A stretch of 64,000 nt of DNA from assembly GCF_026616205.1 (NCBI RefSeq), contig NZ_JANHGR010000001.1, forward strand, positions 806,001 through 870,000, given 5' to 3'. How positions within the stretch are numbered: the stretch's first letter is position 1; each line of letters starts with the position of its first letter. The notes beneath the pieces were generated by a model. That model was not told the DNA's origin and did no database searches. It was given only the letters and a program-made list of their open reading frames with translations. Below, one piece after another: positions 45,062 to 53,075 of the stretch. A program made the position numbers and the translations under genes. Source of the stretch: Halolamina litorea. GTDB taxonomy: Archaea > Halobacteriota > Halobacteria > Halobacteriales > Haloferacaceae.

Positions 45062-46929
45062 GGCTCGGGTTCGGGGGTGTCGAGTTCCTCCTGTACCTCC
45101 GCGATCAGCTCCCCGGGCGGGTCCTCGCGAAGTTCGTCGAACAGGAGCACGCTGATCGGCAGCGTCGGCGCTCCCGTGACGAGGTTCTCCATGAGGACGA
45201 GGCGCTCGCGAGCACGGGACATCCCGACGTAGAACACACGGCGCTCGTTGTCGGTCAGGATCGGCACGGGGTCGGTGTTCTTGGTGAACTCCTCGTCGCC
45301 CGGCGTCTCCAGCCCCTGCTGGTCGGCCTGTGCGGCCATCTGCTCGACGACCTTCTCGGTCAGGTCGGTCGCCACGAACACGTGGTCGGCCTCACGACCC
45401 TTCGAGGAGTGGATGGTGCCGACGCGGACGCGGTCGGGATCCATCCCGCGGTAGTCGCCCTCGAAGTACGCCTTCATCGACTTGCGCTGGAAGGAGGTGA
45501 TCTTCCGGGCCATGTCGGCGGCGCTGCGGGGGCCGGGCATGAACGGCACGGCGTCCTCGACGGCGTCGGGGGCGACCGGGATCTCCGCGAGGTCGTCGGT
45601 CGCGGCCTGCTCCTCCAGATCGTCGATCAGGTCGTAGAGGTCGTCGCGCTCGCCGCTACCGAACGCCGAGTCCTGCAGGATGTCCGCCAGCCGTCGGGCC
45701 TGGAGCGCCGTGAGGCGCTCGCCCTGGGAGACGGACTCGATCGCTCGGACGTAGTCGGTCAGTCGGTCGGTCCAGAGCCGCTGGTCGGTGAGTGAGGAGA
45801 ACGGCATCCCCTCGCCGATGAACTCGTCGACGAAGTCGAACATCTGGTAGCGCGCCCGGAACAGCAGCATGACGCTGCCGTCGCCGTCCTCGCGGGCGTT
45901 CTCCTGTTCGATCGTGTGACGGACGTTCCGGACCAGTTCGAGCATCGACGGCGACTCGGCGGCCTCGACGGCGCCGCCCTCCTTGCGGGGCCGGAGGTCC
46001 TTCTCCTGTCGCTTGTCGATGTGGCGGATCTCCTTGTTGACGACGTTGAGCACGCGCGAGGGCAGTCGGTAGGAGTTGGGCAGCACCACGTCCTCGTCGA
46101 CGTCCTCGTCGAGCAGCAGGTCCGGGTCGGCGCCCTGCCACGCGTAGACGACCTGGTCGTCGTCGCCGGCGATGAGGGACTTCTTCAGGTGGGGTTTCCA
46201 CTCCTCGTAGACCCGGGACTGCAGCGTCGTGATGTCCTGGAACTCGTCAATGATGAGGTAGTCGACACCGGGCTGGAGCGAGCGCTGGGCGACCCGTTCG
46301 AGCATGTCCGCGAAGCCGATGATCCCCTGTTCGCCCTTGTAGTTGCGCCAGCCACGGATCGCCTCGGGCACGTCGAGGCGGTCGTCGTCGGAGGACCACG
46401 TCGGGGTGTACTTGTTCCCCTCCTGGGCGTTGGGGTCGATCTCCGGCGGGAGCCGCACCTCCTCCACGTCCCACTTGAACGGGACGTCGTACCAGTCGGC
46501 AACGTCGCGGTCGGTCCGCTGGAGCCACTGGGAGGTCGCGATCACCTTGTTCCCGAGCGTCGTCGACCGGGCGGTCCGCCGGCCGGCGCCGGACTTCTCG
46601 TCCTCGAACTCGATGCCGAAGTCCTCACAGAACTCCTCCTTGTCGCTCTCGCCGACGACGTCGCCCCGCGAGAGGTCGAGCAGTTCGTAGGCCTTCGCGT
46701 GCATCGTCGCGACGTTGCCCTGCAGCGCTCGGGGGGTCGTGTCGAGGCGCTCGGCGAGGCGTTCGCGGATCTCCGCGGCGGCCGCGCGAGTGTAGGAGAC
46801 GACGAGCACGTCGCGGACGGTCACGTCCGGTTCCTCGAGCAGTTCTTCGACTCGGTCGAGGAGCGCGGTCGTCTTCCCGCTCCCGGGCCCACCGAACAGG
46901 CGCGTCACGTGGGCGTCCGTTTCGGTCAT
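45058..46929 (-). CDS. UvrD/Rep-like superfamily 1 DNA helicase
   Basis: This 623-residue protein has the SF1A helicase motifs in order: Walker A FGGPGSGKTTALLDRV near residue 15, motif Ia VSYTRAAAAEIRERL, Walker B DYLIIDEFQDIT, motif III AGDDDQVVYAWQGA, motif V VRVGTIHSSKGREADHVFV and motif VI FYVGMSRARERL. Length is short for UvrD (about 720), so it may be a compact Rep- or PcrA-like form. It unwinds DNA 3'-5' in repair or replication restart. I chose the ATG at 46929 because an earlier ATG adds only four residues. Confidence 0.93.
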   Translation of the reverse strand: MTETDAHVTRLFGGPGSGKTTALLDRVEELLEEPDVTVRDVLVVSYTRAAAAEIRERLAERLDTTPRALQGNVATMHAKAYELLDLSRGDVVGESDKEEFCEDFGIEFEDEKSGAGRRTARSTTLGNKVIATSQWLQRTDRDVADWYDVPFKWDVEEVRLPPEIDPNAQEGNKYTPTWSSDDDRLDVPEAIRGWRNYKGEQGIIGFADMLERVAQRSLQPGVDYLIIDEFQDITTLQSRVYEEWKPHLKKSLIAGDDDQVVYAWQGADPDLLLDEDVDEDVVLPNSYRLPSRVLNVVNKEIRHIDKRQEKDLRPRKEGGAVEAAESPSMLELVRNVRHTIEQENAREDGDGSVMLLFRARYQMFDFVDEFIGEGMPFSSLTDQRLWTDRLTDYVRAIESVSQGERLTALQARRLADILQDSAFGSGERDDLYDLIDDLEEQAATDDLAEIPVAPDAVEDAVPFMPGPRSAADMARKITSFQRKSMKAYFEGDYRGMDPDRVRVGTIHSSKGREADHVFVATDLTEKVVEQMAAQADQQGLETPGDEEFTKNTDPVPILTDNERRVFYVGMSRARERLVLMENLVTGAPTLPISVLLFDELREDPPGELIAEVQEELDTPEPEP

Positions 46930-47030
46930 TACCGGTGACAAGGCCCGGTCGACAATAAGGAGGAGGGTTCAGCGGACGCTGGACGGACGGCTCAGTACGT
47001 CAGGAAGGGTAGGGGGACGACGCGGACGGG

Positions 47031-47210
47031 CTACGGCCGCCACCCGCAGACCGAACACTCCATCGCGGCGGACTCGTGAAGTCCGCCGCAGTCCGGACAC
47101 TGTTTCTTGTTATATGACTCCTCCCAGCCCGGCGCCTCCGTCTCGTGGCCCCGGTCTTCGAGGAACTCGTCGAACAGTTCGTCGGCGGAGTGCTGCTCTG
47201 ACGTCGCCAT
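47031..47210 (-). CDS. Small zinc-finger protein (HVO_0416-like)
   Basis: This 59-residue protein has a helical, acidic N-terminal half (ADELFDEFLEDRGHE) and a C-terminal zinc ribbon with paired cysteines, CPDCG and CSVCGWRP. The pattern matches a widespread haloarchaeal family that I recall as HVO_0416. Its role is unknown, and it may bind nucleic acid or protein. It is followed by the helicase gene 101 bases later on the same strand. Repeats of ATGCCACA lie directly upstream of its start (47213-47267). Confidence 0.8.
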   Translation of the reverse strand: MATSEQHSADELFDEFLEDRGHETEAPGWEESYNKKQCPDCGGLHESAAMECSVCGWRP

Positions 47211-47212
47211 GC

Positions 47213-47267
47213 ATGCCACAGTATGCCACACTACTAGGTAAATCTTGTGCCCCCATGCCACACTACT
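47213..47267. promoter_or_regulatory. Three ATGCCACA repeats at the zinc-finger promoter
   Basis: Copies of ATGCCACA begin at 47213, 47223 and 47255. The last two are longer, identical 13-mers (ATGCCACACTACT). Spacing is 10 and 32 bases, close to one and three helical turns, suggesting cooperative binding of one regulator. They lie just upstream of the zinc-finger gene's ATG and overlap its probable promoter, with AGATTTACC about 30 bases from the start. Confidence 0.55.
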
Positions 47268-47400
47268 TATCCACATGGCCGGACCCCCTCCGTGGGCGCC
47301 GACGAACGTCGACGCTGTCGGGTGGTTCTTCCCGAACGGCGCCGCCGCTCCGGGGTCGTTGCTCGTCCGAAAGAAAGCCGCGAACCGCGCCGATTACCGC

Positions 47401-48228
47401 TTAGTTCCCGCGTCGGTTCGCCACGAAGGCCGCGCCGATCAGGGCGAGGACCGTCAGGGCGAGGCCGAAGCCGGGGCCGCTGGTCTCGGTCTCGTCCGAG
47501 GAGTTGCTGCTGTCGGAGGAGTCACTGTCGTCGGACGAGTCGCTGTCGTCCGGCGCGTCAGTCTCGTCCATCGAGTTGCTGCCGTCGTCGGAGGAGGCGG
47601 TCTCGGTCGGCTCCTCGGTGGAGTCGTCCATCGGCTCCTCGGTGGCCGTGTCGGTCGGCGCCTCGGTCATCGTCTCGGTCGGCGTCGCCGTCTCGGTCTC
47701 GTCGGACGAGGACGTGCTCTCCTCGATGGTCAGGGTCGCGTCACCGTCGCCCCCGCTGCTCTGGGGGTTGATGTCGAGGTTGACCTGGTAGTCGCCCGCG
47801 GCGGGGTTCTCGACAGTCTCGATCTGGACGACGACCTCGTCGCCAGTGTTGAGGCTGTAGGAGCCGCCGAACTTGAGCGTCAGCGTGCCGCCGTTGTTGC
47901 TGTGCTGGACGGAGTCCATGTCGTCGGACACGTCCTGGTCGATGGCGGCGCCGGAGCTGTCGTCACCCTCGTCGATCCCGACGGCGACGACGTCCTCGAC
48001 GCCGACGTTGCTCACGTTCATCCCGGCGTTGGAGTAGTCGAGCGTGAAGCCGTTGAGCGAGCCCGTGGAGGTGTTACCCACCGTCAGCGTCGCGGTGTGA
48101 GTCGACGTTTCCTCGGGCGCCGCGGACGACGCGCTGATCGAGGGGTTCGATGCGGCGGCGACGGAACCGACGACGGCGCCGAGCGCGACGATCGCGACAA
48201 GCGCCAGTGTTCGGAGTTTCGTGTTCAT
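47401..48228 (-). CDS. Secreted PGF-CTERM surface protein
   Basis: This 275-residue protein has a Sec signal peptide (LRTLALVAIVALGAVVGSVAAAS), then a beta-rich domain with several N-x-S/T sequons at about residues 33-165. An acidic Ser/Thr/Asp/Glu stalk of about 80 residues follows, then the C-terminal tripartite signal SGPGFGLALTVLALIGAAF with RRGN at the end. That is the PGF-CTERM signal processed by archaeosortase, which replaces it with a lipid anchor at the cell surface. The ectodomain is cohesin-like in its strand pattern (VQIETVENPAAGDYQVNLDI), but I cannot assign it firmly. Confidence 0.85.
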   Translation of the reverse strand: MNTKLRTLALVAIVALGAVVGSVAAASNPSISASSAAPEETSTHTATLTVGNTSTGSLNGFTLDYSNAGMNVSNVGVEDVVAVGIDEGDDSSGAAIDQDVSDDMDSVQHSNNGGTLTLKFGGSYSLNTGDEVVVQIETVENPAAGDYQVNLDINPQSSGGDGDATLTIEESTSSSDETETATPTETMTEAPTDTATEEPMDDSTEEPTETASSDDGSNSMDETDAPDDSDSSDDSDSSDSSNSSDETETSGPGFGLALTVLALIGAAFVANRRGN

Positions 48229-48436
48229 AGTTACTGGACGGGCACCCCACATCCCGGACTGCCCGCTTATTGTGACCAGACTCGAGCCACACGGATAACG
48301 GCTGGGGCCACGGTTCAGGTACCTGTCGTGAAACCGGCGTCCTCGGGGGCTGAGTCGTGTGAATCGCTCACGCGAGTCGTGCGACGAATCGGCACGAGCC
48401 GGCAGGGTTTTGCGCCGACCGGCCGACCCGAGGGCT

Positions 48437-48916
48437 ATGGCCGGACGCTACTACGAGGAGTTCGAGGTCGGCGAGACCATCGAGCACGCGAAGCGCCGCA
48501 CCGTCTCCGAAGCGGACAACCAGTCGTTCTGCGACATGACGATGAACCAGCAGCCCCTCCACCTCGACGCCGAGTTCGCCGCCGACACCCAGTTCGGCGG
48601 CCGGTTGGTCAACGGCCTCTACACGATGTCGCTGGCGGTCGGGCTCTCGATCCCCGACACCACCGACGGCACCATCGTCGCCAACCTCAGCTACGACAAC
48701 GTCGAGCACCCCAACCCGGTCTACCACGGCGACACGCTCTACGCCCGGTCGACGGTCACCGACAAGCGCGAGACCAGCGACGGCGAGCGCGGCGTCGTCA
48801 CCATGCACGTCGAGGCCTACAAGGTGAGTGAGGACGGCGACGGCCCGGACGGCGACACGCTCGTCTGTGAGTTCGACCGCACCGCGCTGAGCCTGAAACG
48901 CGAGCACGCCGAGTGA
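48437..48916 (+). CDS. MaoC-like dehydratase (hotdog fold)
   Basis: This 159-residue protein opens RYYEEFEVGETIEHAKRRTVSEADNQSF and continues NQQPLHLDAEFAADTQFGGRLVNGLYTMSLAVGL (shown partly). This is the standard hotdog hydratase 2 segment with its Asp and His region. MaoC proteins hydrate enoyl-CoA or dehydrate hydroxyacyl-CoA. A closely related haloarchaeal use is the mesaconyl-CoA step. The precise substrate is unknown. It lies seven bases before a DoxX-like gene on the same strand. The carboxylase and 3-hydroxyacyl-CoA dehydrogenase genes a few kb away make an acyl-CoA role plausible. Confidence 0.87.
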   Translation: MAGRYYEEFEVGETIEHAKRRTVSEADNQSFCDMTMNQQPLHLDAEFAADTQFGGRLVNGLYTMSLAVGLSIPDTTDGTIVANLSYDNVEHPNPVYHGDTLYARSTVTDKRETSDGERGVVTMHVEAYKVSEDGDGPDGDTLVCEFDRTALSLKREHAE

Positions 48917-48923
48917 GGCGTCG

Positions 48924-49343
48924 ATGGACCCGGTAACCGCGACGCTCCGGCGCTGGCTCGCGCCCGTCGTCGAGCGTACCGACACCGCGGCCGTCGCCCG
49001 CCTTGGCCTCGGGTCGATGCTCGTGCTCGCGGGGGTCCACAAGCTGCTCGACCCGGGCGCGTGGGCGCTCTACGTCACGGACTGGCTGGCGCCGTGGCTG
49101 CTCGTGAGCCCGACGACGTTCATGCTCCTGAACGGTCCGCCGGAGGTTCTGGTCGGCGTCCTCCTGCTGGTCGACCGCTACGTCGCGCCCGCGACGGCCG
49201 TCGCGGCCGTCTCGCTCCCGGCGACGGTGGCCTACCTCGCGGTCGTCGCCGTCATCGACGGCGCGTTCGTCGACGTGCTGATCCGGGACGTGGGGCTGAC
49301 CGCGCTCGCGTGGGTCGTGTTGCTCGACACGCTGGCGGACTAG
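48924..49343 (+). CDS. DoxX-like membrane protein
   Basis: This 139-residue protein has four hydrophobic segments: VARLGLGSMLVLAGVHKLLDPGAWALYVT, LLNGPPEVLVGVLLLVDRYVAPA, VSLPATVAYLAVVAVIDG and LIRDVGLTALAWVVLLDTL. The pattern of a Lys/His in the first segment and a central Glu in the second resembles DoxX/DoxD-type membrane proteins. Related proteins take part in thiosulfate oxidation or in redox at the membrane. The archaeal role is not established. It follows the MaoC gene by seven bases and its stop overlaps the next gene's stop on the other strand. Confidence 0.8.
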   Translation: MDPVTATLRRWLAPVVERTDTAAVARLGLGSMLVLAGVHKLLDPGAWALYVTDWLAPWLLVSPTTFMLLNGPPEVLVGVLLLVDRYVAPATAVAAVSLPATVAYLAVVAVIDGAFVDVLIRDVGLTALAWVVLLDTLAD

Positions 49344-49726
49344 CTCACCGAGAGGATCGTCACCGCGTTGATCCCGACGGCCGCCCACGAGGGGAGCGCC
49401 AGCCCGAGCGGGACGAAGTAGCGGTGGCGGTGTGCGTTGCCGTCGAGGTGGGGAAGCAGCCGCCACGCGAGGTAGCCGACGGCGAGCGCGAACCCCTTGA
49501 GCAACAGCCCCGCACGGAGGAGGCCGAACTCGTCGATGAACACGCGGGCGACGTGGTTCCGTTCGGCGAGCCCGATCGAGAGCCCGACGCCCGTGAGGGC
49601 GATGTCGAGGACCATCGCGAGCGCGGCGAGCACCCACAGCGTCCGTGTACGCGCGTCCATCCAGCGGTGGTACGACGCGGTCGATCGCTCGGTGTCCGGC
49701 GGCGGGGGGAGGTGACCGTCGACCAT
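49340..49726 (-). CDS. DUF5658 family membrane protein
   Basis: This 128-residue protein has three to four hydrophobic segments. Examples are LWVLAALAMVLDIALTGVGLSIGLAERN, LLRAGLLLKGFALAVGYLAWRLLPH and FVPLGLALPSWAAVGINAVTILS. The order fits DUF5658, small haloarchaeal membrane proteins of unknown role. The ATG at 49726 is used. An ATG at 49660 (MDARTRTLW) would drop 22 polar residues. Its stop codon overlaps that of the DoxX-like gene in a shared CTAG. Confidence 0.78.
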   Translation of the reverse strand: MVDGHLPPPPDTERSTASYHRWMDARTRTLWVLAALAMVLDIALTGVGLSIGLAERNHVARVFIDEFGLLRAGLLLKGFALAVGYLAWRLLPHLDGNAHRHRYFVPLGLALPSWAAVGINAVTILSVS

Positions 49727-49807
49727 CGTTCGGTCGAGCGGTCGGCGTCCCCCGAGAAGAGTACCCGCCGGCTATCGCGGTTAGCCGGCGGGAAACGTCG
49801 GAACCGC

Positions 49808-51601
49808 TTACAGGACGGTGCCGTGTTTCTTGTCGGGCAGCTCCTTCTGTACGTCCTGGTAGAACGCGAAGCGGTTGACCAGCTCCTGTCGGAGCGTCGA
49901 GGGGGGCACCACGTCGTCGATGACGACCTCGCTGGCCATCCGGTGCACGTCGATGTCCTGTCGGTACTCCTCACGGAGTTCCTGCTCGCGCGCGGCGCGC
50001 TCCTCGGGGTCGTCGATCTCGTCGAGCTTCCGGGCGTAGACGGCGTTGATCGCCGCCTCGGGCCCCATGATCGCGATCTCGCCGGAGGGGAGCCCGATCA
50101 CGCTCTCGGGGTCGTAGGCCGGGCCGCCCATCGCGTAGATGCCGGCGCCGTAGGCCTTGCGCACGACGACGGTCTGTTTGGGCACCGTCGCCGAGGAGGT
50201 GGCGTAGATCATCTTCTTACCCTTCTCGAGGATGGCGTCCTTCTCGACGCCGGAGCCGGCCATGAAGCCGGGCGTGTCACAGAGGTAGAGCAGCGGGATC
50301 TCGTAGGCGTCGCAGGTCCAGATGAACTCCGCGGCCTTCTCGGCGGCGTCGGGGAAGATCGCGCCCGAGCGGTGGTTGGGCTGGTTGGCGACGATCCCGA
50401 CCGGTCGGCCGTCGATCTTTCCGAAGGCGGTGACGATCTCCTTCCCGTACTCGGGCTTGGTCTCGAACACGGACTCGGCGTCGCAGATCCGGTCGAGCAG
50501 GTCGTGAACGTCGTAGGCCTTGTTGGGGTTCTCCGGGACGACCTCGTCGATCCCCTCGGGGGAGAACTTGGGGTTCTCCGGCTCCGAGCGCGGCGGCTTC
50601 TCGCCGGCCTTGTCCGGGAGGTACTCCATCAGCTTCGCGGCGTACTCGCGGGCCTGCCGTTCGTCCTTCGCGACGAGGTCGGCGCTGCCGGAGTGTTTGG
50701 CGTGGACGGCGGGGCCGCCGAGGTCCTGCATCTCGATCTCCTCGCCGGTCACCATCTTCACCATCCGCGGGGAGGCGATGGCCATCGCGGACATCCCCTC
50801 GACCATGATCGTGAAGTCCGCGAAGACGGGCGTGTACGCCGCGCCGGCGATACAGGGCCCGTAGAGCACGCAGATCTGCGGGACGTAGCCCGAGAGCATC
50901 GAGTGGTTGTAGTAGTACTTCCCGATCCCCTCGCGGTTGGCGAAGAAGCCGCTCTGCTGGTCGATCCGGCCCCCGGAGGAGTCCATCAGGTAGAGCACCG
51001 GGTTCCCGGACTTGAGCGCGCGCTGCTGCATCCGGAGGAACTTCTCGACGCCGCGGCCGGCCATCGACCCCGCCTTGACGGTGAAGTCGTTGGCCATCCA
51101 GTGAACGTCGCGGTCCTGAAACGTCGCCGCGCCGGTGAGCAGGCCGTCGCCGGGCAGGCGCGTTCCCTCGTCGTACTCCTCGACCTCGGGGGAGTCCGGG
51201 TGCCACTCGTCGAAGGCGGCGAACTTCCCGTCCTCGAACTGGATCCCGTCGGCGGCGCCCTCGCGGTCGGCGTCGCCGGGGCCACCGTCGCCGTCCTCGC
51301 CGAACCAGAGGTCCAGCCGGTCGCGGACGAACAGTTTGCCCTGCTCGGGGAGCCGTTCCTTGTACTTCTCGGGGCCGCCGCCGAGGATCTCCTCGATCTC
51401 CTCGCGCAGGCGTTCCTCGCGCTCGGTGGGGCCGAGGTCGTCGTCGAGGGGGTACTCCGTCTCCGGGGCCGCGGCCGTCGCCGCGGGTTCGTCGGCGTCG
51501 CCGACCAGCACCTCGATGTCGACGCCGAGATGTTCGGCCAGCGCGGCGGCGACCGCCGACGCTTCGTCGTCGGTGGCGCCGTCGCCGATGCGGACGTGCA
51601 T
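49808..51601 (-). CDS. pccB: Acyl-CoA carboxylase, carboxyltransferase subunit with N-terminal epsilon-like segment
   Basis: This 597-residue protein has two crotonase-like carboxyltransferase halves. The first includes VHWMANDFTVKAGSMAGRGVEKFLRM and VLYLMDSSGGRIDQQ, the second GRPVGIVANQPNHRSGAIFPDAAEKAAEFI and LLYLCDTPGFMAGSGVEK. It transfers carboxyl from biotin to propionyl- or acetyl-CoA. The first 35 residues (MHVRIGDGATDDEASAVAAALAEHL) look like the small epsilon subunit of actinobacterial complexes, fused here, and about 90 acidic residues follow before the core. The biotin carboxylase subunit must lie elsewhere. The start at 51601 is the second ATG. Confidence 0.9.
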   Translation of the reverse strand: MHVRIGDGATDDEASAVAAALAEHLGVDIEVLVGDADEPAATAAAPETEYPLDDDLGPTEREERLREEIEEILGGGPEKYKERLPEQGKLFVRDRLDLWFGEDGDGGPGDADREGAADGIQFEDGKFAAFDEWHPDSPEVEEYDEGTRLPGDGLLTGAATFQDRDVHWMANDFTVKAGSMAGRGVEKFLRMQQRALKSGNPVLYLMDSSGGRIDQQSGFFANREGIGKYYYNHSMLSGYVPQICVLYGPCIAGAAYTPVFADFTIMVEGMSAMAIASPRMVKMVTGEEIEMQDLGGPAVHAKHSGSADLVAKDERQAREYAAKLMEYLPDKAGEKPPRSEPENPKFSPEGIDEVVPENPNKAYDVHDLLDRICDAESVFETKPEYGKEIVTAFGKIDGRPVGIVANQPNHRSGAIFPDAAEKAAEFIWTCDAYEIPLLYLCDTPGFMAGSGVEKDAILEKGKKMIYATSSATVPKQTVVVRKAYGAGIYAMGGPAYDPESVIGLPSGEIAIMGPEAAINAVYARKLDEIDDPEERAAREQELREEYRQDIDVHRMASEVVIDDVVPPSTLRQELVNRFAFYQDVQKELPDKKHGTVL

Positions 51602-51667
51602 GGGGGAGCCGTCGGCCGAACGGGGCAAAAAGGGTCCGAAAGTGCGGCCGGCGTCCTCGGGTCGGTC

Positions 51668-51967
51668 TCAGTAGCCGCTGTCGTTCCCCTCCGGTAGCAG
51701 GTCGTGGGCGGCCTCCAGCTTGAGCCGGAGCTCCGTGTGGGGGTCGTCGTCGCGCTCGAGCTTGCGTATGTACGTCTCGATCGCCTCCCTGAGCTCCCGG
51801 ACGTTCTCCTCCCACCACGAGCCGTCACGCTTCCCGTCTGGCTCCTCCAGCAGCGGCAGCGTCGACTCTTCGTCCTCGTCGTCGAACTCCGACGCGAGCG
51901 ACTGCCGGGCGTCGCGGACCTTCTCGTTGACCTTCTCGACCATCGAGCCGTCGTCGTTCCGAGTCAT
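51668..51967 (-). CDS. Hypothetical acidic helical protein
   Basis: I do not recognise this 99-residue protein. It starts with a charged helix (VEKVNEKVRDARQSLASEFDDEDEE), has a short acidic loop, and ends with a second helical pair (WWEENVRELREAIETYIRKLERDDDP, then LRLKLEAAHDLL). Two helices suggest a coiled-coil or adaptor protein. It lies 66 bases upstream of the carboxyltransferase gene on the same strand and 72 bases downstream of the dehydrogenase gene. It may be part of that unit. Confidence 0.6.
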   Translation of the reverse strand: MTRNDDGSMVEKVNEKVRDARQSLASEFDDEDEESTLPLLEEPDGKRDGSWWEENVRELREAIETYIRKLERDDDPHTELRLKLEAAHDLLPEGNDSGY

Positions 51968-52039
51968 CTCGGCTGTCCGTTCGACGGCTGCGGGAAAACC
52001 GGTTGTGGCCGGGACGCGTCGATCGCGTCGATCTGTCCG

Positions 52040-52906
52040 CTACTCCTCGCCGTAGTCGTAGAAGCCGCGGCCGGTCTTCTTCCCGAGGTCGCCGGCTTCG
52101 ACCTTCCGCTTGAGCAGGTAGGCGGGCGTGTAGCGGTCGCCGAGTTCCTCGTGGAGTGTCTCGCTGGCGTGGAGACACACGTCGAGGCCGATGTGGTCGG
52201 CCAGTTCGAGCGGGCCCATCGGGACGTTCGTGCCCAGCGTCATCCCGCGGTCGATGTCCTCCTTCTCGGCGACGCCCTCGTCGAAGGCCCGGACGCCCTC
52301 GTTGATCCACGGCATGAGGATGCGGTTCGTGACGAATCCGGGCTTGTCGTCGGACTCCCACGTCTCCTTCCCGAGGTCCTCGGCGAAAGCGTGAGCCAGT
52401 TCGGTGGACTCGTCGGCGGTGCGCTCGCCGGTGACGATCTCGACGCCGGCCATGATCGGGACGGGGTTCATGAAGTGCAGGCCGACGACGGCGTCGGCGC
52501 GCTCGGTCGCGCTCGCGATGGTCGTGATCGAGAGCGTCGAGGTGTTGGTCGCGAGCAGCGTCCCCTCGTCGAGGGCGTCGTCGAGGTCCGCGAAGATCGA
52601 CTGCTTGAGCTCCATGTCCTCCGGGGCGGCCTCGACGACGATCTCGGCGTCGGCGAGGTCCGCGAGGTCGGTCGTGCCCGTGATTCGGTCCTCGGCGGCG
52701 GCGGCCTCGTCCTCGGTGAGGTCGTCCCGGGCGACGAGCCGCGAGAGCGAGTCTTCGATGGTGTCGAAGCCGCGGTCGAGGAACGACTGTTCGATGTCCC
52801 GCATCACCACGTCGTAGCCCGCCGTGGCGGCGACCTGTGCGATACCCGCGCCCATCGTCCCGGCGCCGACGACGCCGACGGTCTCCACGTCTTCCAGTGC
52901 GTGCAT
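52040..52906 (-). CDS. hbd: 3-hydroxyacyl-CoA dehydrogenase (Hbd/FadB2 type)
   Basis: This 288-residue enzyme has an N-terminal NAD-binding domain with VGVVGAGTMGAGIAQVAATAGYDVV, the catalytic His in GLHFMNPVPIMAGVE, and NTSTLSITTIA before it. It then has the C-terminal helical domain with FVTNRILMPWINEGVRAF and GPLELADHIGLD. It oxidises L-3-hydroxyacyl-CoA to 3-ketoacyl-CoA in beta-oxidation or the reverse. Length and order match the monofunctional class. I chose the ATG at 52906. The upstream in-frame extension into the divergent region is not supported. Confidence 0.94.
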   Translation of the reverse strand: MHALEDVETVGVVGAGTMGAGIAQVAATAGYDVVMRDIEQSFLDRGFDTIEDSLSRLVARDDLTEDEAAAAEDRITGTTDLADLADAEIVVEAAPEDMELKQSIFADLDDALDEGTLLATNTSTLSITTIASATERADAVVGLHFMNPVPIMAGVEIVTGERTADESTELAHAFAEDLGKETWESDDKPGFVTNRILMPWINEGVRAFDEGVAEKEDIDRGMTLGTNVPMGPLELADHIGLDVCLHASETLHEELGDRYTPAYLLKRKVEAGDLGKKTGRGFYDYGEE

Positions 52907-52986
52907 GGTCGGCGCTCGGCCCGGGAGCACTGTAAGGATAGCGACAACCGCCCGACGGCGCGACCCTCGTTCGGGGGCAGGGATTC

Positions 52987-53011
52987 GGCAGTTAGGAGGC
53001 CTCTTACTGCC
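52987..53011. promoter_or_regulatory. Imperfect 25-base palindrome in the divergent hbd region
   Basis: GGCAGT (52987-52992) and ACTGCC (53006-53011) are inverted around an AGG-CCT-rich centre. The site lies in the 169-base spacer between hbd, read leftward, and the HhH-protein gene, read rightward. An operator is possible but not proven. Confidence 0.3.
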
Positions 53012-53075
53012 GTAAAGCGCCGTTAGGCACACACAAACCTTCAAGTGTCTTTGGCCACGAGACTAACGTAGATCC

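Noticed and set aside
49061-51697. Plus-strand frame of about 880 codons opposite the carboxyltransferase
   Set aside because: The minus strand encodes both carboxyltransferase halves with all motifs. The plus frame has no recognisable domain.
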